From contig CAJFCJ010000069.1 in the NCBI GenBank assembly GCA_904063045.1, forward strand, positions 1-58,096: DNA of 58,096 nucleotides, read 5' to 3'. The notes under the pieces are model-generated. The model searched no databases, was not told the origin of the DNA, and saw only the letters and a program-made list of their open reading frames with translations. The position numbers were made by a program, and so were the translations under genes. How positions within the stretch are numbered: position 1 is the stretch's first letter; each line of letters opens with the position of its first letter. Origin of the DNA: Dimorphilus gyrociliatus. Its lineage: Eukaryota > Annelida > Polychaeta > Dinophilidae. Shown here piece by piece: positions 43,370 to 56,000 of this stretch.

Positions 43370-45772
43370 AAAATTAGAGTAGTACCAATTTCATATGGTC
43401 TATTATCGCTAAAAACCAACTTTTTTCTACCTCTAATGTCTTTTTTAACTTTTAAAACTTTAAAAAAAACAAGAAACAAACTATCAAGTAACTGAAACAT
43501 TTTTTAAAGAATACTTCCTGGAAATTCCCTCTTGAATTTTGGATTAGGATGGAGTCCTTTTCTATCTTTAACAACAATAAACTGCATTTGGTCATTGAGC
43601 TTACTCATAAAATCATATTCATCTGAGTAAAAAGATGGAAGAATCATATCTAATTGTTGACAAATGTTGGAGGAATCTTCTGTTGAGATTAATTTTTCAC
43701 TTTGATATAGAAAATAACAAGTATCTTGGAAAGAATATGATAAACCATTCAATTTACAATCTTGATAAAATATTAATTAAGAGAAAGAAATTTTTATTTC
43801 CTAAGATTAGATAATCTTTTTGGTTAATATTTATTTACCAATTTCAATATTATCTTTGCACTGTAGAACAATAAATGGATTTTTATAGAGAACACCTGTT
43901 ATATGATGCTGTCTGAAGAGGTACGAAAAATATTTAGTGAGCAAGTGTGCTTGTATATTTTTATCTCTCTCTCTCGCTCTCTCTCTATCCCATTCTCACT
44001 ATCTTTCTCCTTCTCTTTCCTATTCATACCCTGTCCTCTATAAAACTCACATAAAATTATTAAATTTATTTCCTTCAAGCATGGCAAGAGTGCAATTCCC
44101 AATAAGAAAAGTTCCATTACAATTTAATGAAAATAATTGAAAAGTTTCAATATTTTGGTCATCATTATTTGTTGTCACTGTACCACTTTTATAGCCGAAA
44201 TATTTACAAATTGCATTTACTTGTAAATACTTCATGTCTAATAATTGTGTATTATACCAATATTCATTATAAAAAATTTGGAATACTCCTTCAAAATTCC
44301 CTCTAGGTCTTTCATTTTTATTATATAAAGAGGTATTGAAATGAAACAATCTTAAATCCATGTCTATAGACAAAAAACTTGTCCCTTTTTAATTGAATTT
44401 GAATTTGAATATTACTTGAAAAATTGCGTTTTTTATCTTCACATAAAGGTGCTATTAAATAACCTTCTCTATGAGAAACGTCCAGAATTTTGCAATTCCA
44501 TAATTCTGAATTATCCCATTTACAGTTACTTAACATTGTTGCTCCAACTTGATCTAAATGTTGATTAATCTTAGGTTGACATCTAGCCAATGAGCCAACC
44601 GTTACTTTTCGATTATTTGGGATAACTGGTTTTGCCAATTGTCCAGATAATTTACAAATAGCTTTAGCAATGTTAATAAAATCTTCATCTTTGTCAAAAT
44701 TCAATGGCAAATAGCCAAATGTTTTAGATTTTATAATATAAGAAAGTAAATTTTCAATTCTAGGCAACATTATTTTTTGATATTTCGACATCTTTACTAT
44801 TTTACTATCTGAAAGAAAAGAATATTTAAATATATCTCATTCATTTTTAACCTTGACATTGCGACCTTTTAATTCGTTAAAATAGCAAAAAAGTTTGTAG
44901 ATTTTAACTGATGAATTATTTTGGTGTTTTGTTAATTTTTCAGAATTTTTGTCAAATGTTAAAAAATGTTTAGAATTAATTTCACTTTTTTTAAAATTTC
45001 TTTTAAAAAATTGACTTTTCTGACAAAATAATTTTCTGTCTATATTATTTGTAAAATTGACTTGATAAGTATTTTCATGATATCTAGATAATATTTCAAA
45101 CGATTTGTCATTTGTTGAAAGTGAAGATGCAAAAAAATCTGTAAGTAGTATATTCAGAAAAAGATAATTAATTAATTTATTTATTTTAACTCATTTACAT
45201 ATTTTTCCAATCAAAAAACATTTAATGCAAAATGATTGATATTGATAAGAATATTTCAACAGTCTAAACCTAAACAAAATGAAGAGTGCATTGAGAGAAA
45301 AAATTTATTAATGACTCAACAAGTTTCTTACAGTACAACTGTTCGGGAATTTGCATAGCTTGGTAATATTGTTAAAGAGTCTAGGAAAAGAAAAATGGAT
45401 TTTTAAATTATTTTTTAATATTTCCTCCCAGTCACCATTCTCTGATGAACAAGCTTCAGCGATAAAATGTATATTATCATAACCCATTCGTTTACAGAGT
45501 AATTTTATATCTCCATCAGGTAAATTTGACTCAAACGCTATATTTTCAGTTATATTTTGTGGTGAAATTTGAATTTGTAATTTTCCATAAATTGAATAAT
45601 CATCTTTTATTATAGGTTTGATTGAGTACTTGTACATATCATTTAAGAAATATACTGATAAATTTCTATATTTAATCCCACATTTAGAATATTCAAAATT
45701 TAAAAACATTTTTTGTAAATTAAACAATAAAATTATGGTGAAAAACCCATCCATGCATCTTGGACAATTCAT
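43370..45772 (-). CDS. SRCR-repeat protein with C-type-lectin-like domain
   Basis: Minus strand, several exons: 45772-about 45310, about 45138-44853 (open without Met), about 44811-44400, about 44355-44050, about 43917-43848 and 43770-43504. The N-terminus has a hydrophobic stretch (GFFTIILLFNLQ). SRCR-like units: ISPQNITEN...IKLLCKRMGYDN, then DRKLFCQKSQFF...LFCYFNELKG, then IAKAICKLSGQLAK...LSNCKWDNSELWNC...APLCED. The clearest unit is LRLFHFN...NFEGVFQIFYNEYWYN...VNAICKYFGYKSGT...NCNGTFLIGNC...VLQCKDN. The last exon starts a C-type-lectin fold (CKLNGLSYSFQDTCYFLYQS...ICQQLDMILPSFYSDEYDF). The lectin part stops early at 43504, unless the block at about 43480-43370 (KKLVFSDNRPYEIGTT) is a further exon. 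Likely a secreted recognition protein. Confidence 0.7.
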
Positions 45773-45779
45773 TGTTAAT

Positions 45780-46310
45780 CTATGAATAGATAGTACTTAA
45801 TTCTTTTTTTTTTTCCTTTTAGTGTGTTTAATTAAACTGGTAATATGAATATTTTACACTTTTAAAAATGTAAATTAATAATAGCTCTTTTAAGAAAAGT
45901 GTTAACTTATAGAATATCAATAGAATATATAATTTCTGTATACTGTACAATGCCAGGCCATTAGTCATTGTTACACCATGAAAAAAATATATTTTTTTGA
46001 TTTCTTCTCTCTCCATACTTAAGGAAAAGAAATGAAGAATATTATTATGTTTAATAATATTCTCCTCATCATTCCAAAGAGCAAAAATATGGATCTTTAT
46101 CTTTAAATCTCAGAAATATCAATGTTTTAATGTGGTAGACCTATTTGCAATGGGAGCATAATTAGTTGTTAAAATCACAAAGTTATATTAGTGCCTTTGT
46201 ATTTTGCGTACATGCTCTTGTCTAGCCGTGGTTCTAATGTTTTGATACCGTTTTGCTTTAAATATCCGCTGCTGCGGGACAAATAGCTTGCTCCTGCTGG
46301 AAAATTTTCT
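45780..46310. other. intergenic, no gene recognised
   Basis: Promoter side of the SRCR-CTLD gene; AT-rich, no frame of interest. Confidence 0.4.
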
Positions 46311-46319
46311 CACTATTTT

Positions 46320-46620
46320 AACTTGGGACAGTGTGGTTGCTCAATACCTCAACATAATCTAATGCTGTCATGCGATTACTCACTTCAGCTAAGTCCCTAT
46401 CCCCATCAACTTGATGTAACCAAAGACCTTGAAACTCCCTCCCACATATTTTACGGTTTTTGTTGTGTATTTGGAATCATTCCATTTTCCAGGTGGTCTC
46501 TTAACAAACTCCCTTATCCTTGGATGCATTCCAGCCTTTGATTCATCAGAAAAAGCTACTTTTTTCCAATTCTGAATCTCCCATTTCCCCAGAAGTCCTT
46601 TCTACATCTTATGCACACAC
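46320..46620 (-). mobile_element. Tc1/mariner-superfamily transposase fragment
   Basis: Minus strand reads VAFSDESKAGMHPRIREFV, then KRPPGKWNDSKYTTKTVKY and GGSFKVFGYIKLMGIGT, with the FSDES block carrying the first DDE-motif Asp and the usual following W/G region. Only the middle of the transposase is present, with a stop after it; no terminal repeats found. A different lineage from the element at 39.2-40.0 kb. Confidence 0.7.
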
Positions 46621-46777
46621 ATAAATGATCTTAAAATCTGGTTAAAAGTGACACTACTTATTTTGTAGAAGAATATTACTAAGTAGGCTAATATCCTTCA
46701 TTTCTTTTCTGTAAGTATAAGAAGAGAGAAAATAAAAAAAAATATATTTTTCATGGTATAACAATGCCTAATGACTG

Positions 46778-46780
<3 letters not shown>

Positions 46781-46812
<32 letters not shown>

Positions 46813-46832
46813 TGTATATATATATACTTAAA
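46781..46832. repeat. (AT)n microsatellite
   Basis: TATATA run of about 30 nt, then ACTG and a second run. Confidence 0.9.
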
Positions 46833-47079
46833 TCGCGTGCAAATCTTAATTATATACCAGTGAAAGAAAGTGTAATTTGCCTGGCAGAGATTTCATATTG
46901 GGACTGTATATTCTTTTTCCAGATATTGTCAAGTGTACAGTTAACTTAAGAATACAAAACGAAACAATTTGTTAAATCAGACTCCTACAAAAAAGTTCTT
47001 ATTCCATTTCTCATAAAAATTTGTTATCTTCACAGCAGATCTTAGTACCGAGTTTACTTTAAAATAAACCTAAATCTCG

Positions 47080-50000
47080 CTAATCTTTTAAAGCCCGGTC
47101 TTCAAGTAATTTAAAAAAGAATCCTTTCTGATTTTTCAATTCTTCAACAGTTCCTATTTCTACAATTCTTCCTTGATCCATTACAACTATTCTATTGCTG
47201 TCCATTATTGTGTTTAATCTATGAGCTATGGTTATAAATGTATGAAGCCGCAAATGACTTTTCAAAACATTTTGAATAAGATTATCGGTTTCCAAGTCTA
47301 CATTTGCAGTTGCCTCGTCAATCAATATTAAATATGACTGCTTTAATAGAGCTCTTGCCAAACAAATCAATTGTCTCTCCCCAATACTCAGATTTTTCCC
47401 CCCTTCAATCACATTCGATCTCAATTGGTCCTCTGAATCATTAAACTTTTTGGATAATTGAACTTTATGGAGGCTTGTCCAAACTTCTTCATCAGAATAT
47501 ATGTTACAAGGGTCTAAATTTGATCGAATTGTCCCAGAAAATAAAACTGGATCCTGTGGAATGACAGATATAGCTGATCTAGCCATGCTGAGACTAACAT
47601 CTTTAAGTATGTCAACTCCATCTAAAAAAATTTGTCCTTCAACATCAGCCATTCTCAGAAGGGCTGTTATAAGGGAGCTTTTACCAGCACCAGTCCGTCC
47701 AACCACGCCGATCTAAAAAGATATGATTTTGAAATGAAAAATAATAGTTTTCTCCTTCAGAAAAATAGGTTATATGTGGATCGAACCTTTTCTCCAGATT
47801 TAATAGATAAATTGACAGAGAATAGTGAGTACGGTAAATTAGTATCATATCTCATTGAAACGTTAACCAGTTGTAAATTTCCATTAGAAGGCCAGCAGGC
47901 TGGTATTAAAGATAGTTTCTTTTCATCCAAAAAATCTTTACTTTCTTCCGGTTCAAGATTACAGTACTCTTTAATGCGATCAACTGATGTCATCTACAAA
48001 TATTTTCGAAAGAAAACTTATAATTTGTAATCATTAACAGTCATAGAACCTACAATTCCATCAACTAATAAAAAAGTCTTTAGACTAAATTGAAATCCAA
48101 ACAGTACATTAGTAATATAAAGTATAGCCAAAATATTTATAAATGCTGTCTCAGGAGAGGAAAAATAAACACAAGCAATATTCGCAAATATTTGAGTGAT
48201 AAACATCCAAGTAAAGAATATCCTGGTTGAAAATGTATTATAGGCGTTTAAAATATAAAAATAATGGAGATTCTTGCTGTTAGCTTCATAGAATTTATTC
48301 ATTAATTGTTTTTCTCTTTCAAAACAACGAACTGTTGAAAGTCCAGTGAGAGTAGTATCTAACATTTCATAGATTGGACTAGCAGTTACACTGTCAAACC
48401 TCTTTAATTTACTGGAATAGCGTGTCATTTTGGAAATCGTAATAAAGGTTGCAAAAAATAATAGAATTATTGGAATAAGTAGGATGATTACACTGTATGT
48501 AGCCAAAGCCAATGATAACAACGTTCCTCCAGTGAAAGTTACTATTATGTCAATATTAAAATACAAGTACAAATCTATTAATCCCATATCTCTTGAAAAT
48601 CTGTTTAGTATTCTTCCTTTTGGATAAATATTAAAAAATCTCATACCAGTTGACATTACTTTGGTGAACATTCCATTATGAAGATTGATAGAGCATAGGC
48701 AAATATTAATGTAATAAAGCATTTGTCTTCCAAGATCTAGTACAAAGATTAACAATAAGATGCTGATAACTTGAAAGAGATTGCTTGTTGACCATGCATT
48801 TGTAGCAAAAGTATTTACTATGGTATCAAGATAAATTTTCATGGTAAACATCAAACAAAACAAGAAGAGATACAGGACACATATGATATAGCTACCACTC
48901 TCAAAGTAAGCTTTATAAGTCCTCCAGTTGGATAATCCATCTTTTACTTTTTCTTCCACATATTGCTCATTCCCCTCATGTGTCACTAGTTCTTTATTCT
49001 GAGTACTTTTATTATCAATAATTAAAGATTGTATCTTTTCAACTTGTCTTAGAATACCATTTTCTAAGCAAAACACTCTATTGGCATGTTGCAGAAAGTT
49101 TACTTGATGTGACACAAGGATAACAGTTTTCTCCTTCAGATAGTCAAGTATACAATTAGTCATCACTTGTCTTGCAACACTCTTGTCCAATGCACTTAAA
49201 GGATCATCTAATATATAGATGTCAGCATCTCTATAAACTGCTCTTGCAAGACATATTCTAGACTTTTGGCCACCACTAAGCATTACTCCCCTCTCTCCAA
49301 TAACTGTTTTATCACCTTTTGGCAAATTTTTTAAATCCTTTAAAAATAAAAAAATTGTGTAAATATGAATAAATTATATATTTCATTTCTTTATTTACCT
49401 CTTCAAGAGAGCACACTTGCAAAACTTTTCTGTATTTTGTGGAATTGAATTGATCTCCAAATATGATATTACTCATAATTGATTCATTTAAAAGCCAGGA
49501 ATCTTGGGATAAATATGACTTCTTTAATGGCATGTTGACTAATCCAACCTTTGGCTTAAGTTCTTCAAGTATTGTTAAGAGCAGAGTACTTTTACCAGAC
49601 CCAGTCTTTCCATAAATACCAATTAGAGATGGAGATTCAATAAATAGGTTTACATTTTTTAAAATCATTTTTGAATATGTTTTTTCTTTGACTTGCCAGT
49701 TAAAATAAATATTACTAAGTTTGAAAAAATTAGAGTTATTGTTATCTTTGACCAGATTTGAAATCTTCATATTGGTGTTTGTTACTCTGTTGTTGAGGAG
49801 TAATATTTCCTAAATGTGGAAATAAAATTATAGATCAATATGTCTTAAGAAACTTTTACCAACCTCTACCCTCTCAATACAAATTTTATACTCTTGTATT
49901 CCATATATAAAAGTTGGCAAAATGTAAAATATATCAACATCCAAAAGAAACACAAGACCAATAAATCTCAAAATAGCAGGAGGATTTAGGGTTTCTGGTC

Positions 50001-51235
50001 GTGTTAATTTTGCTACTATAATAGCAGAGACAACGACGATTTTGACACCTAGGGTACTAAATATTCTAAAAGCTATTGTATATATAAATGATTTCAAAAG
50101 TTTCAACATTTCTTTTCTTCTCAGGGCAATAAGATTTTGAAAGAAGTATTTTTCCCAAACATGAATTTTTATAGTTTTAATCCCAGATAAAATTTCATTC
50201 ATGAAATGTATTCTTTTGTCAGTTTTAGAGGCAATCTTTGATCTCATTAAGCCTTGCTTATAAGCCATATATGTCTGAAATATGCAAGTACCACAAATCA
50301 TTACAAAGCAAGTAAATCCTGTAGGAAAACCATGAAGAATTCCAACTATAAGTGAAGTTGAGATTATAGCAACTATGGAACCAACGGCCATGGCAACATA
50401 TAGAATAGCATATGGAATTTTTTCTAGATCAGTAGAGAAAACTGCCATAATTTTCCCTGAACTTATTTTCAGTAAGCATTCATAATCAATAGTTAAAATC
50501 TTTTCGAAAATACAGCATCCCAGAGCAGACTTTATTGCAAGACCACACTTTGTTAATGCGATAAAAACAAAGTTAAGGACAATACTTTCACCCAATGAAC
50601 AGAATGCTGTTTAATTAATAATATTTGAGAGATTTTTTGTATATTTATTTACAAAAAGTAATAGCTAACCTATAATTAATACTATTGCATAGCTTTTTCC
50701 ATTTGCATTTTTCATAAGTTCATTCAGTAGATCGTACACTAAAAATGGAACAGCAAATCTGGTGATTTGCTTTTAAAAAAGAGAACCTCTTTTGTTAATA
50801 GGTCAATTCATTTAAAAAATATTATAATGCTTGATACTAACAACTAGCAATCTGATAAGTGTTAGAAAAAAAACTGTTCCTTTAACCTTGTCGAATATGA
50901 TTCTGAATAAGTGAAATTTTCGAGAGAAAGATAATTCTTTCATATCACTTGAATTGTAAAAAATAAAGAAAAAAATTAGGTTTTATCCTTTTCTTTTATT
51001 AAAAACTTACTTTTTAATATTTTTGTGCCAAATTTCTGCATCCAGTGATTTCAATCTTTCAAATTCATCTAATCTATTAACCCAATCTTTACCTTTCATT
51101 AGATAATATACCCAACTGTTATTTTTGGAATTAAGAAGAAATATTTTAGTTTATGAATTTTTTCAATAGAATACTTAACGTTACTAATAATTTTGAAATA
51201 CAAGATGCGGTGGTTTCTGGATGTGGCTTTTTCAT
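47080..51235 (-). CDS. ABCC-subfamily (MRP4-like) ABC transporter
   Basis: An ATP-driven exporter. Start at 51235 (MKKPHPETTASCISKLL), a short MRP without TMD0. Small exons to 50670 carry the first membrane helices. 50595-49860 carries TMD1 (KISSGKIMAVFSTDLEKIP, YGIQEYKICIERVE). 49800-about 49400 carries NBD1 with Walker A YGKTGSGKST. 49325-48018 carries the NBD1 signature LSGGQKSR, Walker B IYILDDPLSALD and His in VSHQ, then TMD2. 47993-47757 is the linker with SMRYDTNLPY. 47706-47080 is NBD2 with VGRTGAGKSS, Q-loop VIPQDP, signature LSIGERQ, Walker B LILIDEATANVD and TIAHR. The usual Walker-B Glu is Asp in NBD1, as in all ABCC. In NBD2 the signature has Glu instead of the usual Gln. All key motifs are intact, so it should be functional. 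Substrate unknown; MRP4-type proteins export organic anions and nucleotides. Confidence 0.93.
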
Positions 51236-51239
51236 TGTC

Positions 51240-53030
51240 TATTGAAAACAACAATCTTTTTTCCTGTCAGTGAAAATCTATTGTTTGAAGCTGGTCAACT
51301 AAGTTAACAGTATTGGTTCTTCTCTGAAACAAATGTATGGGTATGGTATACTATGAATTTCAACTGCTATTAAATAATTGCTATTCATATCAAGTCTATC
51401 ACAGATAACTCACTTTCTTTTATTTAAACTTTTTTTAAATGGGCATATAGTTGAATATAACGAAATTATAAGATTTAATACTTTAAATACTCCAATTGGG
51501 CTCTATTATATTAATATCTGGGTTATTTGCAGGCTGGCTGTCTATGTTTTTATTCAGATACATCATTCATTTTTTTGATGTACGACAACTGTCTCCATTC
51601 TCTTGTAATTTGTATATATTTATCAACCTAGGAGAGGCTTTCCACAATCCTTTATCTCCGTTACGCTTGATATACCTAAACACCTTATAACAGGGAAACT
51701 GCTCACTAATGTTTGTAAGTTTATTCTCTCTTATTATTAGTTTATTTAGTTCGTTAAAAAACGATTATTTCGATGTTTGATATAGAAATATATGAAAATA
51801 ATGTTGGAAACTTACTTATAATCTTCTAATAATCTCAGCAGTCGAAAAGAAATGGAGGGAAATACAGAAGAAAATTTCACTATTATATTCATATGATGAA
51901 TGAAAAACTTTTCAGTACTAAAAGCCACAGCTTGAATATCTAGTTTAAGGTGAATTGGAAGTAAAAGCCAGTCTATTGTATACTATACAGTATATATACA
52001 ATTATATGTGACATATTAGAAAGTTTTACAATACTAAAAACGTCTAAAGAATCATTGAACTATTCATTTTTATTTAAAAAATAAATAATAAATATTTAAT
52101 ATCCATAAAAATTTTACACTCGGGTATTTTCAATAGGGAAACTTCTAACACCTTGGTCTTTAGCTGATTATCATAACACTTCATTATTCACACAATATTT
52201 AAAAAAATTCAAAGATTTTGAATAGTTCTTACAATATATAATTATTATTTTAGCTATACGATAGTCTACTTGTTACGCTTTGAAAATCTCTACTGCTGCC
52301 GGTGTTTTACAACCGATATTTACCGAAAATATATATTCTAGTTTATAAAGAAAACAAGCTGGAATAATCAAGGATTTTCGTTATTATCAACTTCTATTCT
52401 TAGATGTCTATAAACAATATGATTCGGAATTTTTTCGATTTGCGAAAGTGTGACTCCCTTTATCCGAGAGACATACGTCATCACCCCCAAACCAGCTATG
52501 TACCCTGGCCCGCTTTATATTATTATTAATACAAATATTCTTCAAATAGGAAGAGAAGAGGATAGACACTATATAAATATACTTGTTTTTTCCAATTATT
52601 GAGTCAAATTAGAAGAAAAGTATGTCTTAGACAAATACACGCCAATTTAAATATTCTGCCTATATAGTTTGGTCGTTTTTCTTTGTATCTAACTTACATT
52701 TTTTCCTATGAACATACATAATGAATAAGACAATTGAATTTTTCCAAAGAAATTAGGCAGACAAATATTTAATAAGTATATATTATTTATAAACTTATTG
52801 TACATTCTTGTACACAAATACACGCCATTTATTGTATTTTTTTTCAAATAAATAAGTTATTAAATTGGGAAATTTTCGAGAAAACTATCCAATTATTCAA
52901 TAATTTCCTTTTCTTTTTATGAAAGATACATCTATTTTCAGTATTTCATTTATAAAAATAAAACAGTTGATCAATTAAACCGCATTTTACTCATTTAATT
53001 CCTGCTCTTGAATGCAACTTGTTTATAAAG
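51240..53030. other. divergent intergenic region between ABCC and fucolectin gene C
   Basis: 1.8 kb, AT-rich, no coding frame recognised. It holds the promoters of two divergent genes. A possible weak palindromic TATACTATACAGTATATA occurs near 51978. Confidence 0.4.
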
Positions 53031-53033
53031 AAG

Positions 53034-56000
53034 ATGGTGATATATTGCATATTTTCCTTAATCTTTCTTATTCAATCAACAGGTAAGCCTCTTCTTTTAA
53101 AAAATCTTTGATGTTTTCTTCTTCAACTATCGCCGAAATGCAGATGCTATTTGCTCTTCTAATGATAATTGCTTGGCCAATGGTCAATGTATAAATGGAA
53201 ATTGCGAATGTGACTATCCATTTAATAATGAAGCTTGTAATATGGGTAATTGGTTTATATTGTCTATACGCTTGCTCTTAATTAACTCTTTGCTATATAG
53301 GAGCTAAATACTATTACGAGGAGGGAATTTCCGATGGAGATATTATTGCAGTTTTTCCGTCTCTCAATTCAACTGAAGAATGTCTCGAAAAATGTCAAAG
53401 TAAACCGGAATGTATTACCATTGGTATAGGAGTTCGAAATAATACAACAGTCTATTGTTCACTGAAGGAAAATACAAAATTTCCCATTAAAACATTCACA
53501 GCCTTTGACAATATAACAAAATTTTATACATTTCTATCTAAAGGTTGTTTATTTCTTTTAGACTATAAAGTGTCTAAATAAATACTCTGATTGTATTTTT
53601 CTCTTGAAAACAGATTCAGAATTATCACTTTGCGGACAAGAAAATGTACAGAATTATCTCATAAAAGTGTGTCTTCAATATCTATGGTTAACAGCCACTC
53701 ATTGCTCATTAAATGGATTTGAAAAGCTTTACAGTCAACAATATTATTTATTTAACAAATACTCAACACCTGCTGCTCTAAAATCAGAAATGAAACAGAA
53801 AATTAATTCGAATATAGCAGCCGAAAAACATCACACACAAGCCGAACGCAGAAACTTATGCTACGGTTTCATATCTCGTGGAGAGTATAATGTAGCGTTA
53901 AATAAAAAAGTTTCGTCTTTCAATGGTTTAACTGAAGAACCACGCCACATTTATGACAAAAAACATTTGGTTGATGGTATTACTCATGCTGATTATTTGT
54001 CAGGTGGATGTACACATATGAATCCTGTTTATTATGACCATAAAATACGGCTATTTGTTGATTTAGAAAGAGATTATATTGTCAATTCAGTTGTCCTCTA
54101 TAGCTCAAAAAAGCTAAGTGTGTACAAATATCATTTACTTGTCTTACACAGGTGTTTCGAATATACTTGCACATATTTACATATTTCAGCTTGGGATCAA
54201 CATGTCGAAATATACATGTTGAAGGATAAACCAAATAACGTTGTTTTTCAACCGTTCGATGGGGAAAGATGTGACTATTCAATATATGTAAAGTCCAGAG
54301 GAGAGAAAACAAAGATAACTTGTAAATATAACATAGAAGCTGGGCGTTATGTGACATTGGTAACGTGGAACCAAATTTTTCTATGTGAACTTGAAGTCTA
54401 TACGAGTAAGTAAGGGTGAGAGGGAGAGAGGAAATCGGGAGGAAAATTCAATTTTGTTTATATTTTACAGACGATTTAGCTCTTAACACTCAAGTTGCAT
54501 CGTCCAGCGTAAAGGATATAAATAGCTATCCCGGCTTTGCTGTCCTAGAAGATTCATCTAGATATGATTTTCAATCATTAGATGAGCAAGATTCTTGGAT
54601 GAGTGTCTACTTGAAGGCGAAATATTTAATCTATTGGCTGGAATTATTTAAACTAGAATTAAAGAAATTTAAAGTCTATACAATCAATCGAAACTTTCTA
54701 ATTGATCAAAGTTTTCAAAATGACGAATTGTCGTATTCTAATGAAAATGCAAACAAAGTTAATACAAATCATCTTGTTATACCGTGCACGAAAATTTTAT
54801 CTGGGGTTTTTGTTGCATTAAAATCATCGGAAGGCTTCATGTTAAGAAAACTGGAAATATATGGCTTTTACGAAGGAGAAACTGGTACTTGGGCCAAATT
54901 CATAATTTTATTTATAATAATTGCTAAAAATTTGTTTGGTTTTCTTTTGTTTTTTAGATATTGAAAATTTTGCTTATGGCAAACCAGTTTGGATTCCTTC
55001 AATGGACCAAAATTCATTCGCCTATTATGTAACGGAAGGATTTAGTGAGCACTCATTAACAGCTATTGCTACACTTGATAAATGGATGATAATTGATTTA
55101 TTAAAGTTGTATCGAATTGATCAAATTGCAATTCAGATGAGATCGTCGAAAGAAAGTAAAAAAAATTAAATTTTAGTTTAAAAAATGAAAAAATGAAAAA
55201 ATTTTTTCTTTCAGTTCAAGATGTTGAAAGATATTCGAATTACTTCAAATTCTACTATAAGAGGGAAGACATAAACATATCTGACAATGGCATTGATGAT
55301 ACTACTACAGCTATAAATTCTGCAACAGTTGCTGCTGACACTACTTATAATGATGATATTACTACTGTTACTAACCACAGCACTCCTGAGAGTTACACTG
55401 CTATTAGTAGTAATACTAAGACTTCTGCTCCTGTTGCTAGTACCGATAATAGTCCGACTACTGGTACTAGTAATACGCATAAAAATCCTATTAATATACA
55501 GAATCTTAGTGTACCACCTCTCAAACAACAGAATGCAAATGGCAGCAATAATATTAATACTGTTTCCACTGTCACTCCAGCTTCTACTCCTGCTTCTTTC
55601 CCTGCTTCTTCCTCTGCTAGAACTACTAATATAATTAATACTAAAACTATTACTACTTCTACAAATACAAGTACAGCTGATTCTATTACTAGTGTTAGTA
55701 TCAATGATGGTGATATTAGTAGTAGTAATACTGATTTTGCTGTCAGTGCTACTACTGCTACTACTGCTACTACTGCTACTTATGGTAGTACTGCTGATTA
55801 CAGTAGTGGAAATGATGAGATTAAATCCGATTGTCAAATTATTAGTAATATTCATGCAAATAGATATGGACGCTTGTTAGTATGGAGTTGTCTCCAAAAA
55901 GTGAATATTGGTAGATTTGTTTTGATACAAAATTTCAAAGGAAAACCCTTAGAAATGCGACAAGTTTACGTTTTTGGTGGAAATGCTAATACCGAGTATC

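Noticed and set aside
43937-44117. Short frames on both strands rich in Ser-Leu or Glu-Arg
   Set aside because: They read a (CT)n tract lying in an intron of the SRCR-CTLD gene.
55211-55855. Ser/Ile-rich minus frame and Leu/Val-rich frames opposite gene C
   Set aside because: Shadows of the triplet-rich Thr/Ser insert; all frames stay open because of its composition.
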